Positions 1 through 4,773 of a DNA stretch of 8,499 bases are shown here, in pieces. Position numbers and translations under genes: made by a program. Origin of the DNA: Actinomycetota bacterium (GTDB lineage: Bacteria; Actinomycetota; Thermoleophilia; Gaiellales; Gaiellaceae). The DNA lies in NCBI GenBank assembly GCA_013694685.1, contig JACDBY010000396.1:1-8499 (forward strand), given 5' to 3'. How positions within the stretch are numbered: position 1 is the first letter of the stretch; each line of letters starts with the position of its first letter. The notes beneath the pieces were generated by a model. That model worked only from the letters and a program-made list of their open reading frames with translations. It searched no databases and had not been told where the DNA came from.

Positions 1-516
1 GTCCTGGACGGCGACGGGGCCGCCGTCGGCCTGTCGTCGACGCTCGGGTCGGGGTCGGGTGTCTTCCGCCACGGGTTCCAACTCAACAACATGCTCGGCG
101 AGCTCGACGTGATCGGCGCGGTCGCACACGACGCGGGCGTTCGCCTCCCGAGCATGATGACTCCCACGCTCGTTCTCGACGGTGACGAGAGGCCACGGCT
201 TATCGCGGGTAGCGCAGGGTCGGTGAGGCTCGCGGGAGCGATCCTCCAGGTCGTCACTGCGGTCGTGGGTCGGGGTCTCCCTGTCGACGAGGCAATCGCC
301 CGCCCCAGACTTCATGTGGACGGCGAGACGGTCCACGTCGAGGGCGGCTGGGCCGAAGCCGTCCTTCCGGCCCTCGCCGACCACGGCTTCGGCGTCCGCC
401 CGTGGGCAGAGCGCAACCTCTACTTCGGCGGGGTCTCCGCCGTGGAGCAGCGCGGCGCCGCGCTCGGTGCCGCCGGCGACCCGCGTCGAGGTGGCCACGG
501 CGTCGTCGTGTCGTGA
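1..516 (+). CDS. Gamma-glutamyltranspeptidase-family protein, C-terminal part (5' end outside window)
   Basis: The frame is open from base 1 and gives 171 residues, so only the end of the small (catalytic) subunit is present. The order of landmarks matches the family: a GSGSGVF segment, then FQLNN, then PSMMTPTLVL, then the glycine loop GSAGSVR, and near the end EAIARPRLHVDGETVHVEGG, a typical late GGT segment. Family members are N-terminal nucleophile hydrolases that self-cleave before a threonine and transfer or hydrolyse gamma-glutamyl groups. That threonine lies upstream of this window and cannot be checked. Compared from memory with the E. coli enzyme, several substrate-binding positions differ: LNNQMDDF is LNNMLGEL here, the serine pair before M-S/T-P-T is Ser-Met, and GSPGGSR is GSAGSVR. 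It may therefore act on something other than glutathione. The stop TGA overlaps the next gene's GTG start (513-516), suggesting translational coupling. Confidence 0.85.
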   Translation, partial: VLDGDGAAVGLSSTLGSGSGVFRHGFQLNNMLGELDVIGAVAHDAGVRLPSMMTPTLVLDGDERPRLIAGSAGSVRLAGAILQVVTAVVGRGLPVDEAIARPRLHVDGETVHVEGGWAEAVLPALADHGFGVRPWAERNLYFGGVSAVEQRGAALGAAGDPRRGGHGVVVS

Positions 517-1046
517 TCGAGATCCGTCCGGCCGATCCATCTGACGCAGCGGCACTCGTATCCCTCGCGGCGGAGGTCGGTCGTGAGGCCGGCGGGTGGC
601 TCCTGACGACCGAAGCGTGGCGGCCGGTGTCCGAGGAGCGGCGCTATCTCAAGGCGGCTCGACGCCATCCGGACGCAGCCGTCCTCGTCGCGACGGACGA
701 CGAGCGGATCGTCGCGCGCCTCTCGCTCGCGCGCGATTCGCATCCAGCAAGCGCCCACGTCGCCGATCTCGGCCTGATGGTCGCCGCGAGCTATCGCCGA
801 CGAGGGGTCGGGACGGCGCTGCTCGAGGCGGCCGTCGGCTGGGCTCGCCATGTCGACGTTCGCAAGCTGGAGCTTCACGTGTTCGTCTGGAACGAGCCTG
901 CGATCCGGCTCTATGAGGGATTCGGCTTCGAGCGCGAGGGCTTGCGCCGCGGGCACTATCTCCGCGACGGCCAGCCCGTCGACGCCCTGCTCATGGCCTA
1001 TCACCTCCCCCGGGAACCGGGAGTCCCTCCATCTCCAATGCCCTGA
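513..1046 (+). CDS. GNAT-family N-acetyltransferase
   Basis: A protein of 177 residues that transfers an acetyl group from acetyl-CoA to an amine; the acceptor cannot be told from sequence. The start is GTG at 513, inside the GTGA overlap with the preceding stop; it gives MIEIRPADPSDAAAL, a normal GNAT beginning. The open frame extends further upstream but only as Arg-rich antisense-like sequence. The acetyl-CoA loop is R95-R96-R97-G98-V99-G100-T101 (R/QxxGxG/A) after the strand VADLGLMV, followed by helix ALLEAAVGWA. The late motif N127-E-P-A-I-R-L-Y134-E-G-F-G-F is characteristic of RimI/RimL-like members. The C-terminal tail after MAYHL is short and proline-rich. The last 56 bases overlap a convergent gene on the other strand. 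No good Shine-Dalgarno sequence is close to the start, so translation probably depends on the upstream gene. Confidence 0.9.
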   Translation: MIEIRPADPSDAAALVSLAAEVGREAGGWLLTTEAWRPVSEERRYLKAARRHPDAAVLVATDDERIVARLSLARDSHPASAHVADLGLMVAASYRRRGVGTALLEAAVGWARHVDVRKLELHVFVWNEPAIRLYEGFGFEREGLRRGHYLRDGQPVDALLMAYHLPREPGVPPSPMP

Positions 1047-1308
1047 TCAGGAACCGCCGCATCTCCGACTCGTAGCGAGGGTCGAAGAGCGAATCGCCTC
1101 CGACCATTCCGCCCGCCGCCTTGACCGCCTCGACGAGCTCCGCAATCGTCGGGCCGCCGTCGGCCCGCCCGACCGGGAGCGCGATCCAGCTCTGCGGTTG
1201 TCCGGTCTCTCCGGCGACCTGATCCTCCCACGGCACGCCGTCGCCTCCGACCGCACTGTCGCCACGTCGCTCTGCCCGTTCGTCGTGACCATCACGGGGC
1301 TCGTCCAT
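991..1308 (-). CDS. Small acidic protein of unknown function
   Basis: A 105-residue protein, family not recognised. It starts with a charged stretch (MDEPRDGHDERAERRG), has a central part with Trp residues (VPWEDQ, QSWIALPVGRADGG) and ends in a helix-rich half (TIAELVEAVKAAGGMVGG, then YESEMRRFLIRALEMEG). No signal peptide or membrane segment is visible. Codon third positions are mostly G or C, as in the neighbouring true genes. ATG at 1308 is chosen, with a weak GGCAGG upstream. The same frame continues upstream, and GTG at 1389, two bases after the HD gene's stop, would add 27 mostly hydrophobic residues and couple the two genes, so the start is uncertain. It is the last gene of the phosphatase/HD cluster and its 3' end overlaps the GNAT gene by 56 bp. 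Confidence 0.55.
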   Translation of the reverse strand: MDEPRDGHDERAERRGDSAVGGDGVPWEDQVAGETGQPQSWIALPVGRADGGPTIAELVEAVKAAGGMVGGDSLFDPRYESEMRRFLIRALEMEGLPVPGGGDRP

Positions 1309-1391
1309 GAAGAAGAGCCTGCCCACAGAACTGTCACGTGTCTGTGCCAACTCCGTGCCAAGTGCGAGCAGGGTCGCCGTGACCGCCACGA

Positions 1392-1931
1392 TTAAGGCGC
1401 GGATGTCGTCGAGCAGACTCGGGTCACATGTGCCGTCCAACCCGGCGCGCCCGCGGAGCGCAGCGCGGCAGCCGCCGCGAGCGGCACGGGTCCGCGCGCG
1501 ACCTTCGTCGAGAGCCGGGCGGGATCTGGATCGATGCCGACGCGGGGCAGATGCAGGCGATCGGCGTCCCAACATGCCCCAGTCGTCTCGTCGTCGGCTA
1601 CGTGACCGTCGGCGTGGAGCCGGAGCGCGGTGGCGAGAAGCGCAAACCGCCGGTCGCCGAGCGCGAGCAGTCCCTCGTCTTGTAGCTCGTTCGCGAAGCG
1701 CTCCGCTCGCAAGCCGTGCTCCGGATCGGACCACTCGTGCTCGCGCCGCGTGTCGTGCAGGAGGCCGAAGCAGAGGACGAGCTCTCGGTCGGCCGACGGC
1801 AGGTTCTCCGCGAGCGCGAGTCCGGTAGCGGCCACGCACCGCCAGTGTTCCTCGCCGTGCCACGACGAGTCTCGTCCCCACGAACGGCCGAGCGCCGCTT
1901 CGACGAGGACGGTCAGCGACCCGGAATCCAT
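1392..1931 (-). CDS. HD-domain (metal-dependent phosphohydrolase-like) protein
   Basis: A protein of 179 residues. HD superfamily enzymes are metal-dependent hydrolases of phosphate esters, often nucleotides; no substrate can be named here. The expected ligand set is visible in order: H29 in HGEEHW, H59-D60 in GLLHDTRRE, further histidines H65, H72 and H106, and D124 in ACWDADRLHLPRVG. The CW-DADRL and HDxxR blocks resemble a short stand-alone HD family of uncharacterised proteins, recalled from memory. No other domain is seen, and the tail after about residue 135 is Ala/Pro-rich. ATG at 1931 lies inside the 3' end of the phosphatase gene (19-bp overlap), with GGAAG just upstream, so co-transcription and coupling are likely. 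The last 60 residues are the least certain part of the functional reading. Confidence 0.82.
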   Translation of the reverse strand: MDSGSLTVLVEAALGRSWGRDSSWHGEEHWRCVAATGLALAENLPSADRELVLCFGLLHDTRREHEWSDPEHGLRAERFANELQDEGLLALGDRRFALLATALRLHADGHVADDETTGACWDADRLHLPRVGIDPDPARLSTKVARGPVPLAAAAALRSAGAPGWTAHVTRVCSTTSAP

Positions 1932-2407
1932 GCTTCCACGAGCGCTCGTTGCACGTCGGTCTCCGGTGACGGCCGGTGCGCGTCCCCGACGTTCGCGCGA
2001 AGCGCGGCGAGGCGGGCGAGGACATCACCTGCGTCGCGATCGTGCCGCAGCAGCCAGCACCCGACCACGATCCCCGTCCGCCCGATGCCGCCCCAGCAAT
2101 GGAGATACACCGAGCCTCCCGCTCCCAGGGCCTCGTCGAGCTCGTCGAGGATGCACGTCATCCGCGCCGATGTGACCGTTCCGAGGTCGACGATCGGGTA
2201 TGCGATCCGCCGGGCGGGAGGCACGAGCACGGACTCGTACGGTTCGAGCGCGTCGTCGGAATGCGTGAGGTCGACGAAATGCGTGATCCCGAACGCCTCG
2301 AACGCCCGGAGCCGGAGGGCCGCCACAGAGGGGTCGCGTGCGCCTGGGTACTCGCCTGCAAGCAGACCCTCGGTGACCCGGTAGGAGTCGGGGATCGGCA
2401 CGTCCAC
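1913..2407 (-). CDS. Dual-specificity/tyrosine-type protein phosphatase
   Basis: A 164-residue cytoplasmic protein of the cysteine-dependent phosphatase superfamily. The signature loop HCxxGxGRTG is complete: H103-C104-W-G-G-I-G-R110-T-G, with C104 as nucleophile and R110 binding phosphate. D74 in YPIVDLGTVTSARM is the likely general acid, at about the expected 30-residue distance. The N-terminal MDVPIPDSYRVTEGLLAGEYPG resembles prokaryotic members of the atypical dual-specificity group. Substrates could be phosphotyrosine, phosphoserine/threonine, or a non-protein phosphate. The start is GTG at 2407; a second GTG two codons later (2401) is an alternative. There is no Shine-Dalgarno sequence, but CACACT sits 7 nt upstream. 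It is first in a minus-strand cluster with the HD protein and the small acidic protein. A Ser/Thr kinase lies 4.6 kb away in this window, but no functional link can be shown. Confidence 0.88.
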   Translation of the reverse strand: MDVPIPDSYRVTEGLLAGEYPGARDPSVAALRLRAFEAFGITHFVDLTHSDDALEPYESVLVPPARRIAYPIVDLGTVTSARMTCILDELDEALGAGGSVYLHCWGGIGRTGIVVGCWLLRHDRDAGDVLARLAALRANVGDAHRPSPETDVQRALVEAWIPGR

Positions 2408-2420
2408 GGGTTCGAGTGTG
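2408..2420 (-). promoter_or_regulatory. Putative leaderless promoter (-10) of the phosphatase gene
   Basis: On the minus strand CACACT (2420-2415) is followed by 7 nt and then the GTG start. Transcription would start at or next to the start codon. No -35 element resembling TTGACA is found at the usual spacing and there is no ribosome binding site. The same hexamer CACACT occurs 6 nt before the kinase start. Confidence 0.35.
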
Positions 2421-2427
2421 ACAGGGC

Positions 2428-2446
2428 CGGCCGGGTCGACCGGCCG
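2428..2446. promoter_or_regulatory. Inverted repeat in the divergent phosphatase/yceH promoter gap
   Basis: Perfect 7-bp arms CGGCCGG and CCGGCCG separated by GTCGA, centred between the two divergent starts. It could be an operator acting on both genes. Because the arms are pure G/C in a GC-rich genome, chance is a real alternative. Confidence 0.3.
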
Positions 2447-2448
2447 CG

Positions 2449-2460
2449 TAGGCTCCTGCC
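2449..2460 (+). promoter_or_regulatory. Putative leaderless promoter (-10) of yceH
   Basis: TAGGCT (2449-2454) fits the TAnnnT -10 pattern and is followed by exactly 6 nt before the GTG start at 2461. No Shine-Dalgarno sequence is present, consistent with a leaderless transcript. No convincing -35 was found. Confidence 0.4.
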
Positions 2461-3093
2461 GTGAACGGTGACCCAGTCGAGCTGCGAGTCCTCGGCTGCC
2501 TGCTCGAGAAGCAGCGCACGACGCCGGATCAGTACCCCCTCTCGCTCAACGCGCTCAGGCTCGCGTGCAACCAGTCGACGAACCGCGACCCGATCGTCTC
2601 CCACGATGAGCGTGAGATCCACGAAGCTCTGCAGCGGCTCGCGCGCCGTGGCTGGACGAGGCTCGCGAGCGGCGCAGGAAGCCGCGCAGCGAAGTACCGG
2701 CAGCTCTTCGACGAGGCGCTCGGGCTCGGCCCGGACGAGACCGCTGTCCTCTGCGTCCTCCTCCTGCGCGGCCCGCAAACACCGGGAGAGCTCAACCAGC
2801 GCACCCAGCGCCTCCACGCCTTCTCAGGACTCGACGAGCTTCACGAGACGCTCGAGTCACTCGCCGCACGCGAGCTCGTCGAGCGCCTCGCTCGCCGTCC
2901 TGGCCAGAAGGAGGAGCGCTACCGGCACCTGCTCGGCTCGACGGACGAGGCCGAGCCGGCGGCGCGGTCGCCGTCGCCGCCCGCACCGTCCTCGACCGCT
3001 CTCGAGGAACGGGTGGCCGCCCTCGAGCTCGAGGTCGCAGAGCTTCGGACGGCGCTTGGGAGCCTGTCCGCGCGACGGGAGTCAGAGCCGTAA
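2461..3093 (+). CDS. yceH: YceH family protein (DUF480)
   Basis: A 210-residue protein, close to the usual length of about 215 for the family. The family hallmark is near the N-terminus: LGCLLEKQRTTPDQYPLSLNAL followed by ACNQSTNRDP at about residues 36-44. Residues 1-80 and about 85-160 read as two winged-helix domains, the second containing LLLRGPQTPGELNQRT. An Ala/Pro/Ser linker follows (about 160-179), then a short coiled coil from residue 180 (LEERVAALELEVAELRTAL) that ends the protein. The C-terminal coiled coil is normal for this family. The biochemical role of YceH is not established; the double winged helix suggests binding of DNA or protein. The start is GTG at 2461. It is transcribed away from the phosphatase cluster and is a single-gene unit followed by hairpins. 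Confidence 0.93.
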   Translation: MNGDPVELRVLGCLLEKQRTTPDQYPLSLNALRLACNQSTNRDPIVSHDEREIHEALQRLARRGWTRLASGAGSRAAKYRQLFDEALGLGPDETAVLCVLLLRGPQTPGELNQRTQRLHAFSGLDELHETLESLAARELVERLARRPGQKEERYRHLLGSTDEAEPAARSPSPPAPSSTALEERVAALELEVAELRTALGSLSARRESEP

Positions 3094-3120
3094 TCGACGT
3101 TCGAGCGGCTCCTCGCCGTC

Positions 3121-3141
3121 CGGGCCTGCACGGTAGGCCCG
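3121..3141 (+). terminator. Hairpin after yceH
   Basis: CGGGCCT and AGGCCCG form a perfect 7-bp stem around a 7-nt loop, 27 nt after the yceH stop. There is no T-run after it, so it is a terminator candidate rather than a textbook one. Confidence 0.4.
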
Positions 3142-3175
3142 CGCGGCGGCCGCGAAACGGCGACCATCTGGCAAG

Positions 3176-3193
3176 CGGTTCGCCCGCGAACCG
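3176..3193. terminator. Second hairpin in the convergent gap
   Basis: CGGTTCG and CGAACCG form a perfect 7-bp stem with loop CCCG. It lies between the convergent yceH and recX genes and could end transcription from either side. No T-tract is seen on either strand. Confidence 0.4.
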
Positions 3194-3250
3194 GCTGCGT
3201 CCTCCGACTCCGAGCCGTGAACGCCTCGGCCGGCCCCCTCGACGTCCGGC

Positions 3251-3356
3251 TCCCTCGACTCCCGGCTCCTCGGCGTGGCTGGCGCCCGGCTCCCCGAGGT
3301 GAGTGACGCCCGGCTCCCCGAGGTGGCTGGCGCCTGCGTCCCCGGCGTGGCTGGGC
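3251..3356. repeat. Degenerate 24-bp tandem repeat
   Basis: Three clear 24-bp units lie at 3275-3298, 3299-3322 and 3323-3346, each beginning GTGRSTGRCGCC and ending in CCCCGRS. A partial unit starts at 3347 and a weak one occupies 3251-3274. The first two units differ at only three positions. The repeat is in the gap between the ends of yceH and recX. It stays open in several frames because 24 is divisible by 3 and the sequence is GC-rich, but no start signal or known domain supports a gene. The remainder of the 3094-3407 gap holds only the two hairpins. Confidence 0.7.
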
Positions 3357-3407
3357 GCCAGGACGTCTCGCCAGACCGCGTCTCCGGTTTCAGGCTGTCG
3401 AGTTACG

Positions 3408-3869
3408 TCATGTGCGAGCGCGCACCACCTCCCAGGCCACCCTCGCCGAGAAGCCCCTCCGCACGAGGAACGCGACCGCACGACCGCGCTCCGTGGGGTC
3501 GGTGACCGGTCGCGTCCCGAGCGCTGCGGCGGCCAGCACCGACTCTTCGGCCTCGCTGTAGGCAGCCTCCAGCGCCGTCTCCACCTCGGCAGACGCGATT
3601 CTCCTCCGCCGCAGCGTCTCCGCTGCTCGCCGGCGACCGTACCTCCGTGACCGATATCCCCGTGCGAGCTGTCCGGCGAGCTCGGCGTCGTCGAGGTACC
3701 CAAGCCGTCTCGCCTCGGCGACGACCTCGTCGATCAGGTGGTCGGGAACCTCGCGCGCGACGAGCTTCGCCTCGATCTCCGCGACCGACTGGGCTCGGGC
3801 CGCGAGCGAGTTGACGACGAAGGAGCGTGCTCTCGTCCCGTCGCGGCTCTCGGAATGCCCGTCTTCCAT
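3408..3869 (-). CDS. recX: Regulatory protein RecX
   Basis: A protein of 153 residues from ATG 3869, a normal RecX length. RecX binds RecA filaments and limits recombinase and co-protease activity. The three-helix repeat pattern of the family is visible: SLAARAQSVAEIEAKL near the start, then VPDHLIDEVVAEARRLGYLDDAELAGQLARGY, then RRYGRRRAAETLRRRRIASAEVETAL, and a last module near AVAFLVRRGF. The frame allows a longer start at 3917 or 3905, but those 16 extra codons use A and T in third positions and lack the RecX pattern, and a -10-like TAGCCT sits just upstream of 3869. recA, the usual neighbour, is absent from this window. The gene lies downstream of the HxlR regulator on the same strand, with a 120-bp gap. 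Confidence 0.88.
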   Translation of the reverse strand: MEDGHSESRDGTRARSFVVNSLAARAQSVAEIEAKLVAREVPDHLIDEVVAEARRLGYLDDAELAGQLARGYRSRRYGRRRAAETLRRRRIASAEVETALEAAYSEAEESVLAAAALGTRPVTDPTERGRAVAFLVRRGFSARVAWEVVRART

Positions 3870-3885
3870 TGAGACAACAAGGCTA
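3870..3885 (-). promoter_or_regulatory. Possible -10 element for recX
   Basis: On the minus strand TAGCCT (3885-3880) lies 10 nt before ATG 3869. It would give a leader of only a few bases. The stretch is locally AT-richer than its surroundings. No -35 or Shine-Dalgarno sequence was found, so support is weak. Confidence 0.25.
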
Positions 3886-3989
3886 GCGACTCGACCGGAC
3901 GACATCCTCGAGCACATCCGCAGCGCGCACGGCGTCAGCGGTACCTCGCCTGTGGCCGCCGACGCACGGCACGCCGCCAGTGCGAGCGA

Positions 3990-4646
3990 CTACGCGGCGA
4001 CGCCGGGTGCCTGCGCCGCCGCCGGTGCGAACATCGCGACGAGTTGCGTGAGCTCCTTCTGCGACCCGTGTACGAGCTGCGCCCGTCCGTCGGCGACCGC
4101 CGCGCGGACGCCGATCGAGCCCTCGATCAGGCCGTGCAGGGTCTCGGGCGCGAGCGAGACGACGAGTGACGGCTCCTCGGCCGAGAGCTTCGCCGCCGAG
4201 AGGACACCGTCCTCGACGGAGAGTGACATCACCTCACCCTCCTCGAAGCGGACCTCGTACACGCCGTCGATGGCCGCCTCGGGCCGGAACCGCGCGTGCA
4301 CGGCATACATGCTCCAGCAGTCGTCGGCGGCGGGTGCGCCGAGCGACCCTGCGCCCCAGCGGGCGAGTGCTCGCAGAACGCCCTCCAGCGCACGTCCCTG
4401 CTCGGTCAGCTCGTAGACGGTGACCGCGAGTGGGGGAGGAAGCTTGCGCTTGCGCACGACCGAGGCTGTCTCGAGGTCGCGCAGCCGCGTCGAGAGGATA
4501 TTCGAGCCGATGCCGGGCAGCGCTTCGGCGAGATCGGTGAAGCGCCGCTGACCGAGCATCAGCTCGCGCACGATGAGAAGCGCCCAGCGATCACCGACCC
4601 GATCGAGCGCGTGCGCAACAGGGCAGTACTGGCCGTAGCGCTTCAC
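3990..4646 (-). CDS. HxlR-family transcriptional regulator with SCP2-like C-terminal domain
   Basis: A 218-residue predicted repressor. Residues 4-95 form the HxlR winged helix: YGQYCPVAHALDRVGDRWALLIVRELMLG, then RRFTDLAEALPGIGSNILSTRLRDLE, then the wing and VYELTEQGRAL. C8 is the conserved N-terminal cysteine that senses thiol stress in relatives such as B. subtilis YodB. Residues about 115-218 are an added domain with the alternating strand pattern and glycine spacing of SCP2/sterol-carrier-like folds (LVVSLAPETLHGLIEGSIGV, then DGRAQLVHGSQKELTQLV), which may bind a lipophilic ligand. The start is GTG at 4646. The frame stays open to 4751, but the extra residues fall in the promoter and operator. 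It is divergent from the MFS pump gene, so it most likely represses the pump and itself. Confidence 0.9.
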   Translation of the reverse strand: MKRYGQYCPVAHALDRVGDRWALLIVRELMLGQRRFTDLAEALPGIGSNILSTRLRDLETASVVRKRKLPPPLAVTVYELTEQGRALEGVLRALARWGAGSLGAPAADDCWSMYAVHARFRPEAAIDGVYEVRFEEGEVMSLSVEDGVLSAAKLSAEEPSLVVSLAPETLHGLIEGSIGVRAAVADGRAQLVHGSQKELTQLVAMFAPAAAQAPGVAA

Positions 4647-4658
4647 GCTCCCATTGTA
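4647..4658 (-). promoter_or_regulatory. Putative leaderless promoter (-10) of the HxlR gene
   Basis: On the minus strand TACAAT (4658-4653) differs from TATAAT at one base and is followed by exactly 6 nt before GTG 4646. The start codon would be the transcription start. GGGAG is present but only one nt from the GTG, too close to act as a ribosome binding site. Confidence 0.5.
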
Positions 4659-4692
4659 TCGCGACGGTGAAGGTTCGGTTGTCCGCACTCTT

Positions 4693-4710
4693 AGTACGGA
4701 ACACCGTACT
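4693..4710. promoter_or_regulatory. Predicted HxlR operator
   Basis: AGTACGGAACACCGTACT has perfect 7-bp arms (AGTACGG / CCGTACT) around a 4-nt centre, midway between the divergent HxlR and MFS genes. A GTAC-type half-site palindrome at this place fits dimeric HxlR regulators. Binding here would cover the promoter region on both sides. The assignment to this HxlR protein is inferred from position. Confidence 0.7.
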
Positions 4711-4723
4711 TTCAAATTACAAG

Positions 4724-4729
4724 TAGAGT
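4724..4729 (+). promoter_or_regulatory. Possible -10 element for the MFS pump
   Basis: TAGAGT fits TAnnnT and lies 13 bp after the HxlR palindrome, so the palindrome would overlap the -35 to spacer region and block RNA polymerase. No good -35 is visible. Confidence 0.3.
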
Positions 4730-4739
4730 GTCTAGCCTC

Positions 4740-4758
4740 CGGGCAGTTCAACTACCCG
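4740..4758. promoter_or_regulatory. Second inverted repeat in the MFS leader
   Basis: CGGGCAGTTCAACTACCCG pairs in 8 of 9 positions around a central C, the one mismatch being C4744/A4754. It ends immediately before the ribosome binding site. It could be an operator for another regulator or an RNA stem just before the Shine-Dalgarno sequence. Confidence 0.4.
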
Positions 4759-4766
4759 AAAGGTGA
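4759..4766 (+). promoter_or_regulatory. Ribosome binding site of the MFS pump
   Basis: AAAGGTGA lies 7 nt before ATG 4774. It fixes this start rather than the upstream in-frame ATG at 4654, which would place 40 residues over the operator region. Confidence 0.8.
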
Positions 4767-4773
4767 CGTTCTC

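Noticed and set aside
1309..2028. Upstream part of a 345-residue minus-strand open frame
   Set aside because: It is Arg-rich out-of-frame sequence over the HD and phosphatase genes, which have complete motifs; only the 3' third (991-1308) has coding character.
3251..3356. CRISPR array
   Set aside because: The units are contiguous with no spacers and diverge along the array; no cas genes are present.
2792..3703. 303-residue minus-strand open frame
   Set aside because: It is antisense to yceH and in another frame of recX, and very rich in Arg, Gly and Ser. It is open because of GC bias and the tandem repeat.
3870..3917. N-terminal extension of RecX from ATG 3917
   Set aside because: Third positions are not G/C-biased and the residues do not fit RecX; a short-leader start at 3869 is more likely.
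4643..4654. Three-codon ORF (ATG GGA GCG TGA, minus strand) overlapping the HxlR start
   Set aside because: It falls within the -10 element and the few bases before the start codon, so it would not be transcribed if the leaderless reading is right; probably chance.
4647..4751. Longer HxlR protein starting at 4751
   Set aside because: The extra residues cover the operator and lack family similarity; GTG 4646 matches where HxlR proteins begin and has a -10 element in place.
4654..4773. Upstream ATG extending the MFS protein by 40 residues
   Set aside because: The extension covers the HxlR palindrome and leader, and a good ribosome binding site points to ATG 4774.
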